Under the pieces are notes generated by a model. The model saw only the letters and a program-made list of their open reading frames with translations, was not told where the DNA came from and searched no databases. Made by a program: the position numbers and the translations under genes. A DNA stretch of 12,687 nt from an uncultured Candidatus Competibacteraceae bacterium (lineage in GTDB: Bacteria; Pseudomonadota; Gammaproteobacteria; Competibacterales; Competibacteraceae). Shown one piece after another: positions 1 to 6,546 of this stretch. The stretch's first letter is position 1, and every line of letters starts with the position of its first letter. The stretch lies in contig CALGOO010000266.1 of assembly GCA_937960715.1 (NCBI GenBank), positions 1 to 12,687 on the forward strand, read 5' to 3'.

Positions 1-91
1 CGTGTTGATGTACCAGCTCAGCGACCAGGGCGCTATCGTCGGGATCAGCATCACCGGCGCCAAGTATTACCCAGACGCCAATCTGAACTGA
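1..91 (+). CDS. 3' end of a protein gene, possibly a SYLF/YSC84-type lipid-binding protein (partial)
   Basis: Frame 2 is open from the window edge to a TGA at 89-91 and encodes 29 residues, ending in GISITGAKYYPDANLN. The pattern (QLSDQGAIVGISITGAKYY followed by a terminal DANLN) resembles, from memory, the last strand of bacterial SYLF/YSC84-domain proteins, which are usually small exported or lipoprotein-type proteins. This is a resemblance over a short tail, not a domain assignment. The reading frame is supported mainly by its clean stop, followed by a non-coding stretch with a promoter. It could equally be another beta-rich exported protein. The start and most of the gene lie outside the window. 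Confidence 0.45.
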   Translation, partial: VLMYQLSDQGAIVGISITGAKYYPDANLN

Positions 92-173
92 CGTCGCCTG
101 AGCGGCGGTGGCGTGCTGGTCGCGTCAGGCCCGGCCCAGGACGGTTGCCGCCGATGACGGGCGGGGTTGCGCC

Positions 174-179
174 TATAAT
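174..179 (+). promoter_or_regulatory. Consensus -10 box (TATAAT) upstream of the hydroxyacid dehydrogenase
   Basis: A perfect TATAAT lies at 174-179 in otherwise very GC-rich DNA, 30 bp before the chosen ATG at 210. This would place transcription start near 185-187 with a leader of about 24 nt containing the GGAGG. No good -35 is visible at 16-18 bp spacing; TTGCCG at 145-150 is 23 bp away, which is too far. The promoter would therefore need an activator or be weak. The assignment rests on one motif and its position. Confidence 0.45.
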
Positions 180-209
180 GAGGCCCATCGCCCATCGGAG
201 GTTTCCCGC

Positions 210-1166
210 ATGTTAGGTGTGTTTCTCGACCGCGACTCGCTCGATCGCGGCGATTTGGATTTCGGCGGTCTCGATCGCGTGCTGCCGAACTGGCGCCATT
301 ACCCCGCCACCGCGCCCGCCGAGGTCGCCGGGCGGATCGAACAGGCCGAGGTGGTGATCAGCAACAAGGTCGCGCTGGACGCCGCCACGATCCGGCGGGC
401 GCCGCGTCTGCGGCTGATTGTCATCGCCGCCACCGGTGTCAACAACGTGGACCTGGACGCGGCGGTGGCGCGCGGCGTCACCGTTTGCAACTGTCGGGGT
501 TATGGCACGCCGGCGGTGGTCCAGCATGTGTTCGCGCTGCTGCTGGCCCTATGCACCCGCTGGCCGGAATACCAGCGGGCGGCGCGCGACGGCCGCTGGC
601 AACGGGCCAGCCAGTTCTGCCTGCTGGATTTCCCCATCCACGAATTGGCCGACAAGACCCTGGGCATCGTCGGTCATGGCGAACTGGGCCGGGGCGTGGC
701 GCGCGTGGCCGAGGCGTTCGGAATGCGGGTGCGGATCGCCCAGCGACCCGGCACGGTGGAGACCTTGGCGGATCGGACGCCGCTGTCGGCGCTGTTGCCG
801 CAGGTGGACGTGCTCAGCCTGCATTGCCCGCTGACACCGGCGACCCGTGGCTTGATCGGGGCCTGGGAGTTGGCGCTGATGCGGCGCGACGCCATCCTGA
901 TCAACACCGCCCGGGGCGGGCTGGTGGACGAGGCTTTGCTGGCCGACGCGTTGCGCCGGGGCGCGCTGGGCGGGGCGGGCGTGGACGTATTGAGCCTGGA
1001 GCCGCCGGTGAACGGCAATCCGCTGCTGGCGCCCGATATCCCCAACCTGATCGTCACCCCACACTGCGCCTGGGGCAGCCGCGAATCGCGCCAGCGCCTG
1101 GTCGGGCAACTGGCGGAGAATATCGTGGGGTTTCTGGCCGGAACGCCGGTGCGGGTGGTGGGTTGA
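210..1166 (+). CDS. D-2-hydroxyacid dehydrogenase (glycerate dehydrogenase / hydroxypyruvate reductase type)
   Basis: This 318-aa protein has the length and architecture of NAD(P)-dependent D-isomer-specific 2-hydroxyacid dehydrogenases, which reduce 2-keto acids such as hydroxypyruvate to D-hydroxy acids in the cytoplasm. The Rossmann nucleotide-binding loop is GHGELG (155-160). The catalytic triad residues of the family are visible: Arg235 in NTARGG, Glu264 in LSLEPP and His285 in TPHCAWG. The ATG at 210 is chosen because GGAGG lies 9 nt upstream and a TATAAT lies 30 nt upstream. An in-frame extension back to 108 has no comparable signal and would encode an atypical leader. At the end of the second Rossmann strand, where NAD-preferring members carry an acidic residue, the protein has Gln178-Arg179, which may favour NADPH (inference). 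Substrate cannot be fixed from sequence; hydroxypyruvate/glycerate is the best guess. The gene converges with zapE, with only 3 bp between the stop codons. Confidence 0.9.
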   Translation: MLGVFLDRDSLDRGDLDFGGLDRVLPNWRHYPATAPAEVAGRIEQAEVVISNKVALDAATIRRAPRLRLIVIAATGVNNVDLDAAVARGVTVCNCRGYGTPAVVQHVFALLLALCTRWPEYQRAARDGRWQRASQFCLLDFPIHELADKTLGIVGHGELGRGVARVAEAFGMRVRIAQRPGTVETLADRTPLSALLPQVDVLSLHCPLTPATRGLIGAWELALMRRDAILINTARGGLVDEALLADALRRGALGGAGVDVLSLEPPVNGNPLLAPDIPNLIVTPHCAWGSRESRQRLVGQLAENIVGFLAGTPVRVVG

Positions 1167-1169
1167 CGT

Positions 1170-2285
1170 TTACGGCAAGTGCGGCCGCTCCAGGTATTCG
1201 TGCGACTGCATTTCCTGTAAGCGGCTGGCGGTGCGCTGGAACTCGAACCTCAGCTTCTCGCCGGTGTAAAGCTCCAGCACCGGCGCGGCGGCGGACAGGA
1301 TCAACTTGACGCCCCGGTCGTAGAACTCGTCCACCAGATTGACGAAGCGTCGCGCCTGGTTCTCCATCTGCCAGTCCATCACCGGCACGTTGGAAATCAG
1401 CACGGTGTGATAGCAGCGGGCAACCTCGATATAGTCGGCGGTGCCGCGTGGTCCATCGCAGATCGCCCGGAAATTGAACCAGACGATGCCGTCCGCCTCG
1501 CGCAGGGTGGGAATGAACCGACCCTCGATTTCCACGTCGCCGCCGCGATGGCCCGGTTCCGGCGCGATATGGGTAAAGGCGTCCGCCAAAATCTGATCGG
1601 CCCGCTCGTCCAGCGGGTAGTGATAGATTTCGGCCTTTTCCAGGTAGCGCAACCGGTAGTCCACGCCGCCGTCCACGTTCAGTACGTCCAGATGCTGCTT
1701 GAGCAATTCGATGGCGGGCAGGAACCGGGCGCGTTGCAGACCGTCCTGGTACAGACCGTCCGGCTCGATGTTGGAAGTGGTGATCAGGGTGACGCCGCGG
1801 GCGAACAACTCCTGCAACAGACCGTACAACAGCATGGCGTCGGTAATGTCGGACACGAAGAATTCATCCAGGCAGATCACCCGCGCCCGGTCGGCGAAGT
1901 GGCGGGCGACCACCCGCAGCGGTTCCTGCTGGTGGCGCAGTTGCTTCAGCTCGGCATGCACCGACCGCATGAAGCTGTGGAAGTGGATGCGCTGCTTGCG
2001 TTCCAGCGGCAAGGCGTCGAAGAAGGTATCGACCAGATAGGTCTTGCCGCGTCCGACGCCGCCCCACAGATACAAGCCGCGCACGGTGGGGCCCCGAGTC
2101 GTGGCGGAGGGTGGATCGCGCCCGACCAGGCGGGTGAACAACCCCGGCTTCTTGCTCGGAGCCGGCTCGGGCTGGAGCAGCAGTTGCTCGTAAATTTTTT
2201 GCAAATGCTGGATGGCGCGCTCCTGGGCGGGATCGTGCCGGAAACCTTCCCGTTGCAAATCGCGGCGATAGCGTTCGTAAGGCAT
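1170..2285 (-). CDS. zapE: Cell division protein ZapE (AFG1-like ATPase)
   Basis: This 371-aa AFG1-family P-loop ATPase is very close in length to the E. coli protein. ZapE associates with the FtsZ ring during constriction and is linked to division under low-oxygen or heat stress; the mitochondrial relative Afg1/LACE1 acts in protein quality control. Walker A is GGVGRGKT (75-82), preceded by LYLW. Walker B is VICLDEF (136-142). The sensor stretch TTSN (169-172) and the candidate arginine at 187 (RARFLP) follow. The C-terminal RRFVNLVDEFYDRGVKL block (313-329) is typical of the family. It sits 24 bp downstream of cysQ on the same strand and is probably co-transcribed with it. The start is the ATG at 2285, with only a weak GAG-type ribosome site. 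Confidence 0.95.
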   Translation of the reverse strand: MPYERYRRDLQREGFRHDPAQERAIQHLQKIYEQLLLQPEPAPSKKPGLFTRLVGRDPPSATTRGPTVRGLYLWGGVGRGKTYLVDTFFDALPLERKQRIHFHSFMRSVHAELKQLRHQQEPLRVVARHFADRARVICLDEFFVSDITDAMLLYGLLQELFARGVTLITTSNIEPDGLYQDGLQRARFLPAIELLKQHLDVLNVDGGVDYRLRYLEKAEIYHYPLDERADQILADAFTHIAPEPGHRGGDVEIEGRFIPTLREADGIVWFNFRAICDGPRGTADYIEVARCYHTVLISNVPVMDWQMENQARRFVNLVDEFYDRGVKLILSAAAPVLELYTGEKLRFEFQRTASRLQEMQSHEYLERPHLP

Positions 2286-2309
2286 GGCGGAGCTCGACGG
2301 CGTGGAATG

Positions 2310-3170
2310 CTAATGGCTGGGCAGGAACAACGGCCGCCCGCGTGGATGGGGTGGGGGCGGCAGATACCGCGCCCAGTCGCGGGTGGGATCGCCGAAGGCG
2401 AAGAAATCCGGATTGATCAACACCGGCCGGGCGTTGTAGCGCAGCGGCCGGAGCTGGGTGTCGGTCAGATAGCCGCCCGCTTCCTCCAACAGGATCTGGG
2501 CGGCGGCGGTATCCCATTCGCCGGTGGGGCCGAAGCGCGGATAGAGATCGGCGCGGCCCTCGGCGATCAGGCAGGATTTCAGGGCGCAACCGAGGGCGAT
2601 ATGCCGGTGCGGACCGAGCAGACTGAGATAATCCTGCAAGCGCCGGGTACGGTACGAACCCTGGCTGCTGACCACGCGCACCGGGTAATGGCAGACCCGC
2701 GCGACCCGGATGCGCTGGGGCGCCTCGCTGGCGGGTTGCCTGAAGGCGCCACCGCCGCGCCAGGCGTAGTAGCAGGTTCCATCGACCGGCGGCAGGATCA
2801 GTCCCAGCACCGCCTCGTGGCGGTGAATCAGGGCGATATTGATGGAAAATTGGTCGCTGCGCTGGATAAACTCGCGGGTGCCATCGAGAGGGTCCACCAA
2901 CCACAACCATTCCCAGTGGCTGCGCTCGGCGAAACCGACATCGGCCGCTTCCTCGGACAGGATCGGGATGCCGGGCGTCAGTTGCGCCAAACCCCGCAGG
3001 ATGCAGCCGTGAGCGGCCAGATCGGCCTCGGTGACCGGACTTTGGTCCGCTTTTTCGGTCACGCTGAAACCGTTGGCGTAAACGTCCAGAATACGATGCC
3101 CCGCTTCCCGGGCGATGGCCTGAACCGGCTCCATCAGGGCGGCCAGGGCGTTGTCGGGAACGGTGAGCAT
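2310..3170 (-). CDS. cysQ: 3'(2'),5'-bisphosphate nucleotidase CysQ
   Basis: This 286-aa protein belongs to the inositol monophosphatase/FBPase metal-dependent phosphatase superfamily. CysQ hydrolyses 3'-phosphoadenosine 5'-phosphate (PAP) to AMP, relieving inhibition of sulfate assimilation and of oligoribonuclease. Metal-binding motifs are visible: SEEAA (72-76, Glu73/Glu74), LVDPLDGT (91-98, Asp93 and Asp96) and GEWDTAAAQ (218-226, Asp220). KADQSPVTEAD (40-50) is the usual N-terminal motif. The ATG at 3170 is preferred over an upstream in-frame start at 3248, because GAGG precedes it at about 11 nt and the alignment-like N-terminus begins there. The C-terminus carries an extra proline-rich tail of about 20 residues (PPPPHPRGRP), making it slightly longer than the E. 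coli protein. It is the first gene of the cysQ-zapE pair and is divergent from yrfG. Confidence 0.93.
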   Translation of the reverse strand: MLTVPDNALAALMEPVQAIAREAGHRILDVYANGFSVTEKADQSPVTEADLAAHGCILRGLAQLTPGIPILSEEAADVGFAERSHWEWLWLVDPLDGTREFIQRSDQFSINIALIHRHEAVLGLILPPVDGTCYYAWRGGGAFRQPASEAPQRIRVARVCHYPVRVVSSQGSYRTRRLQDYLSLLGPHRHIALGCALKSCLIAEGRADLYPRFGPTGEWDTAAAQILLEEAGGYLTDTQLRPLRYNARPVLINPDFFAFGDPTRDWARYLPPPPHPRGRPLFLPSH

Positions 3171-3225
3171 GACGCGAAAAACCTCAAGGACTGATGGGCG
3201 CGCGAAGACGGCGCGATCTGCTTTA

Positions 3226-3231
3226 ATTCTA
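3226..3231 (-). promoter_or_regulatory. Candidate -10 box for cysQ-zapE in the cysQ/yrfG divergent region
   Basis: The 104 bp between the cysQ and yrfG starts contain one AT-rich patch (3222-3237) in a GC-rich setting. Read on the minus strand it gives TAGAAT at 3231-3226, a one-mismatch -10 box about 55 bp before the cysQ ATG. No strong -35 is seen at standard spacing. The same patch could supply TTTAAT (3222-3227) for yrfG on the plus strand. This is therefore a likely shared promoter zone rather than a resolved promoter. Confidence 0.3.
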
Positions 3232-3274
3232 CAACAATCCAACCCCACGCCGTTTACTGGTGAAGCTTCCGACC

Positions 3275-3949
3275 ATGACCCCGCGGTTGCCCTGGCCGCT
3301 GATTCGCACCGTCCTGCTCGACATGGACGGCACCTTGCTGGATTTGCGGTTCGACAATCAGTTCTGGCGAGAACTGGTGCCGGCGCGCTACGCCCAGCGC
3401 CACGATCTGCCGCTGGCCCAGGCCCGCGCCGAGGTGGCGGCTCGTACCCGGGCGGTGGAAGGGACGCTGGCCTGGTATTGCCTGGATTACTGGACCCGGG
3501 AACTGGCGCTGGACATCGTCGCCTTGAAGGGCGAGATCGAGCATCTGATCGCGGTGCATCCGCACGTGCTGGAATTTCTGGACGCGCTGCGCGCCGCCGA
3601 CAAGCGGGTCGTGCTGGTCACCAACGCGCATCGCCACAGCCTGACCCTGAAGATGGAGAAAACCCGGCTGACCGGCCATTTCGACGCCATCGTCTGCGCC
3701 CACGATCTCGGCCTGGTCAAGGAGCAGCCGGAATTCTGGCCTCGACTGCGCGAGCGGGAGCCGTTCGATCCGGCCACGACCCTACTGGTGGACGACAATC
3801 TGGCCATTCTGCGCGCCGCGCACGCTTATGGAATCGCTCATCTGGTCTCGGCGCTGTGGCCGGATTCCGCCCATCCGCCCCATCCGGCGGGCGAATTCCC
3901 GGCGATTCACGACTTTTCCGAGTTGTTACCCGTGAGCGAATGCGCTTGA
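3275..3949 (+). CDS. yrfG: GMP/IMP nucleotidase YrfG (HAD superfamily)
   Basis: This 224-aa HAD-family phosphatase matches E. coli YrfG closely in motif layout and length (222 aa there). YrfG dephosphorylates purine mononucleotides, mainly GMP and IMP, in the cytoplasm. HAD motif I is LLDMDGTLLDL (14-24, nucleophile Asp16 and acid/base Asp18). Motif II is the Thr in VTNAH (115-119). Motif III is the Lys in LVKEQPE (Lys149). Motif IV is LVDDN (Asp173, Asp174). The FDNQFW (26-31) and LAWYCLDYW (65-73) signatures are specific to this subfamily. The ATG at 3275 has GGTGAAG about 9 nt upstream; a GTG five codons earlier (3260) lacks a ribosome site. A TerD-protease gene follows 27 bp downstream on the same strand, so the two may be co-transcribed. 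Confidence 0.93.
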   Translation: MTPRLPWPLIRTVLLDMDGTLLDLRFDNQFWRELVPARYAQRHDLPLAQARAEVAARTRAVEGTLAWYCLDYWTRELALDIVALKGEIEHLIAVHPHVLEFLDALRAADKRVVLVTNAHRHSLTLKMEKTRLTGHFDAIVCAHDLGLVKEQPEFWPRLREREPFDPATTLLVDDNLAILRAAHAYGIAHLVSALWPDSAHPPHPAGEFPAIHDFSELLPVSECA

Positions 3950-3976
3950 ACCGGGATGACGTGAGGTAACAAGGTC

Positions 3977-5179
3977 ATGCAGGAACTTCAGCCTGGACAG
4001 AACCGCCCGCTCGGCGGCGGGCGCGTGAAAATCGGCGTGGCGGGCGAGCCACGCGAGGACTTCGTCGCCCGGACCCAGATCGGCGCGGTGCTGCTGGCCG
4101 CCGATGGGCGGGCGCGGGATCTCGCCGACCTGATCAGCGCCGACCAGCCACGCTCCCGCGACGGCGCGGTGGCGTTCGCCGACCCAATAGGCGGGTTCGA
4201 GATCGATCTGGACGCCGTGCCGACGCCGGTCGCCCGCGTCGCTCTGGTGTTGACGGTCAGGCCGGGGGCGCCGCTAGGCACCACCTTCGGTGTGTTCGCC
4301 ACGATCCACGCCTGGGTGACGGACGCCGCCAACGCGCCGCTGCTGGTGTTTCCGTTGCCGCCGACCGGTCGCGGCGAAACCGCGATGATCCTGGCGGAGC
4401 TGTACCGCCACCAGGGGCAATGGAAGTTCCGAGCGGTGGGGCAGGGGTTCGCGGCGGGCCTGGCGGCGCTGGCGGCGCATTTCGGCTTGCCGGTGCCGGA
4501 GCCGCCCGTCGCGGGTCCAGGCGCGCGGGGCGGAGCGGGCCAGGCCGGCGAAGCCGCCTTCAGCGGCACCGGGTTTTGCGTCCATCCGGATGGCTATGTG
4601 TTGACCAATCACCACGTCATCGATGGCGCGCGGGAAATCGTGGCCCGTTCGCCGCGCCAGCGGTGCGCCCTGGAGCCGGTTTTTTCCGATCCGACCAACG
4701 ATCTGGCGCTGTTGCGGGCCGCCGCGCCCCTGACCGGGGTGGCGACGTTCCGCGACGGGCCGCAGGCGCGGCTGGGCGAAGCCGTGATGGTGGTGGGCTA
4801 TCCGTTGGGCGGGCTACTCGGGTCGGGGCCGCAGGTGACCACGGGCAACGTCAGTTCGCTGATCGGTCTAGGCGACGACACCCGTTCCCTGCAATTCACC
4901 GCGCCGACCCAGTCCGGCAACAGCGGCGGTCCGCTGCTGGATGGCGATGGCGCGGTGGTGGGGGTGGTCAGTTCGAAGCTGAACGTGGTCCGCGTTCATG
5001 AGATGACCGGGGATATTCCGCAAAACGTCAATTTCGCCATCAAGGCGGCGCTGGCGCGGGGCTTCCTTGAAGCGGCCGGGGTGGATTATCAGAGTCGGTT
5101 GCCGCGCGCCGCCCGCGCCACCGCCGACATCGCCGCCGAGGCCCGCGACTTCGTGGTGAAGATCGAGTGCCGGGGATAA
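3977..5179 (+). CDS. TerD-domain / trypsin-like serine protease fusion protein
   Basis: This 400-aa protein has two recognisable parts. Residues 1-171 look like a TerD domain: it opens with LQPGQNRPL and ends with the diagnostic ETAMILAELYRHQGQWKFRA and VGQGFAAGLAAL (134-165). A Gly/Pro/Ala linker (about 172-193) leads to a chymotrypsin-fold protease of the HtrA-like S1C kind (about 194-370). The triad is His213 in TNHHVI, Asp242 in PTNDLALL and Ser316 in SGNSGGPL. There is no signal peptide, membrane segment or PDZ domain, so the protein is predicted cytoplasmic, unlike typical periplasmic DegP/DegQ proteins. TerD proteins belong to the tellurite/chemical-stress Ter systems and usually bind calcium. 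The acidic GDDE-type loop expected for that is not obvious here (residues 63-80), so calcium binding may be lost (inference). No terC, terB or terZ neighbour is present. The start has AAGG 4 nt upstream and GAGG 10 nt upstream. Substrate and trigger are unknown. Confidence 0.88.
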   Translation: MQELQPGQNRPLGGGRVKIGVAGEPREDFVARTQIGAVLLAADGRARDLADLISADQPRSRDGAVAFADPIGGFEIDLDAVPTPVARVALVLTVRPGAPLGTTFGVFATIHAWVTDAANAPLLVFPLPPTGRGETAMILAELYRHQGQWKFRAVGQGFAAGLAALAAHFGLPVPEPPVAGPGARGGAGQAGEAAFSGTGFCVHPDGYVLTNHHVIDGAREIVARSPRQRCALEPVFSDPTNDLALLRAAAPLTGVATFRDGPQARLGEAVMVVGYPLGGLLGSGPQVTTGNVSSLIGLGDDTRSLQFTAPTQSGNSGGPLLDGDGAVVGVVSSKLNVVRVHEMTGDIPQNVNFAIKAALARGFLEAAGVDYQSRLPRAARATADIAAEARDFVVKIECRG

Positions 5180-5392
5180 GTGGGCGCGATGCTTCACGAG
5201 AGCAAGTGAATCGATACCCGCGGAGCTTTCCCCGTCGCGCGCTCGGCGGCGCACGGCGCGGCGTTGCCGGGACGCGCTCCCCTCACCGGCAAACGGCCAC
5301 TGCCTCTCCGGTGAAGCCAGGGGCTTCCTGGATTCGACCCCTCTAGCGCCCCATACCCTTCGTGGAATTTCCAAATACCGGAAGTACCCAAC
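5180..5392. other. 213-bp intergenic region with two adjacent inverted repeats
   Basis: No convincing gene is seen. TCACCGG (5283-5289) pairs with CCGGTGA (5308-5314) across 18 nt. GAAGCC (5313-5318) pairs with GGCTTC (5322-5327) across 3 nt, sharing two bases with the previous arm. The two stems would therefore compete. Neither is followed by a T-tract, so a standard intrinsic terminator for the protease gene is not evident. The eamA-type gene's ribosome site (GGAAG, 5380-5384) lies at the right edge. Confidence 0.4.
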
Positions 5393-6340
5393 ATGTTGAC
5401 GTCCAAAACGCTGAAGGCGGAAAGCCTGTTGTTGCTGGCGGCGGTGATCTGGGGTTTCGCCTTCGTCGCCCAGCGGGTCGGGATGGACCATGTCGGCCCG
5501 TTCACCTACAACGGCGTCCGCTTCGTCCTGGGCGCGCTGTCGTTGCTGCCCTTGCTGTGGCTGGGTCGGCGTTCCGCCGCGCCCATCGCGCCCGGCGGCT
5601 GGCGGCCGATCCTGGGCGGCGGCTTGCTGGCCGGCCTGATCCTGTTCGCCGGCGCTTCGCTGCAACAGGTCGGCATCGTTCACACCACCGCTGGCAAGGC
5701 TGGCTTCATCACTGGCTTGTATGTGGTGATCGTGCCGGTGCTCGGCCTGTTCTGGGGGCATCGCACGCCCTGGAGCACCTGGGCCGGCGCGGCGCTGGCG
5801 GTGGCCGGTCTCTATCTTCTGACCCTGACCGACGACTTCACCCTGGTCGAAGGCGATGGCCTGGTGTTGCTCGGCGCCTTGTTCTGGGCGGGTCATGTGC
5901 TGGTGATCGGCTGGCTGTCGGGGCGACATATCGAACCGGTGCTGCTGGCCTGCCTGCAATTCGTCGTCTGCGCCGTGCTGAGTCTGGCGGTGGCGGTGGT
6001 GACCGAATCGATCACCCTGGCGGGGCTGTGGGGCGGGGCGATGCCGATTCTCTACGGCGGCCTGCTGTCGGTGGGGGTGGCCTACACCCTGCAAGTGGTG
6101 GCCCAGCGCGACGCCCCGCCGGCCCACGCCGCGATCATTCTCAGCCTGGAAACCGTGTTCGCGGCGCTGGGTGGCTGGCTGCTGTTGAACGAAATCCTGT
6201 CCGGTCGCGGCTTGCTGGGCTGCGGGCTGATGTTCGCCGGGATGTTGCTGTCGCAACTCGGTTTGGGCAAGGCCGCGCCCTCGCCGACCGAACCGGCGGC
6301 GCTTCCCGATCCGGCGCTGGTCGCCGACAAACGGCCCTAA
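5393..6340 (+). CDS. EamA-family (DMT superfamily) transporter
   Basis: This 315-aa integral inner-membrane protein has about ten hydrophobic segments (roughly 10-27, 38-56, 70-90, 98-120, 126-146, 154-174, 181-203, 212-234, 243-265, 271-290), arranged as the tandem five-helix EamA repeats of the drug/metabolite transporter superfamily. Family features include AAVIWGFAFVAQR in the first helix, and LSLETVFAALGGWLLLNE (250-267), whose glutamates are typical of the ninth helix region. Such proteins usually export amino acids, metabolites or drugs; the substrate cannot be told here. GGAAG lies 8 nt before the ATG. The C-terminus ends in a short polar, Pro/Ala-rich tail. Its TAA shares bases with the stop codon of the convergent zinc-ribbon gene. 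Confidence 0.9.
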   Translation: MLTSKTLKAESLLLLAAVIWGFAFVAQRVGMDHVGPFTYNGVRFVLGALSLLPLLWLGRRSAAPIAPGGWRPILGGGLLAGLILFAGASLQQVGIVHTTAGKAGFITGLYVVIVPVLGLFWGHRTPWSTWAGAALAVAGLYLLTLTDDFTLVEGDGLVLLGALFWAGHVLVIGWLSGRHIEPVLLACLQFVVCAVLSLAVAVVTESITLAGLWGGAMPILYGGLLSVGVAYTLQVVAQRDAPPAHAAIILSLETVFAALGGWLLLNEILSGRGLLGCGLMFAGMLLSQLGLGKAAPSPTEPAALPDPALVADKRP

Positions 6341-6546
6341 AGCGGTTTCCGCCCGATATCGGTTCCTTTCGCCGGCTGGGCCTCCTCGCCGGACGCCGGC
6401 GCGGGTTCGTCGGACGCTTCCGGCTCGTCGCCCTGTCGCGCTTCGTGCCAGCACTGATAGCACAGCCGCAAGCCGTCTTGACTGAAAATGCTGGCGGGCG
6501 GGCCGAACCGTCCGCACAAATCGCAAACCAGATAGCTGCTGACCAT
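6337..6546 (-). CDS. Small zinc-ribbon-type protein (69 aa), function unknown
   Basis: The protein has two CxxC knuckles, Cys8/Cys11 (VCDLCGRF) and Cys29/Cys32 (LCYQCWHEA), 17 residues apart, which suggests one zinc site. A Glu/Ala/Pro-rich, probably disordered tail follows (about 38-69). The start at 6546 is fixed by a very strong ribosome site, GAGGAGG, 5 nt before the ATG. A longer in-frame start at 6624 would read through that site and add residues unlike the rest. The gene exactly fills the space between its neighbours: its TAG (6339-6337) overlaps the TAA of the transporter (6338-6340), and its ATG overlaps the ATG of the RNA methyltransferase (6545-6547) on the opposite strand. The protein might bind nucleic acid or another protein through the zinc ribbon. 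I do not recognise a named family. Confidence 0.75.
   Translation of the reverse strand: MVSSYLVCDLCGRFGPPASIFSQDGLRLCYQCWHEARQGDEPEASDEPAPASGEEAQPAKGTDIGRKPL

Noticed and set aside
108..209. N-terminal extension of the hydroxyacid dehydrogenase
   Set aside because: The extension covers the TATAAT box and the GGAGG, and encodes residues unlike the family N-terminus. The ATG at 210 is better supported.
1407..3194. 595-aa open frame on the plus strand
   Set aside because: It lies antisense to zapE and cysQ, both with full catalytic motifs. The translation is repetitive Gln/Gly/Ala/Val-rich with no recognisable domain, as expected for the antisense of GC-rich genes.
3171..3248. Longer start for cysQ
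   Set aside because: The added 26 residues run through the divergent promoter zone and have no family-like content. The ATG at 3170 has a ribosome site.
5220..5280. Possible small RNA or tRNA-like structure in the 213-bp gap
   Set aside because: GC-rich runs allow many weak foldings, but no cloverleaf, CCA end or T-loop pattern could be found.
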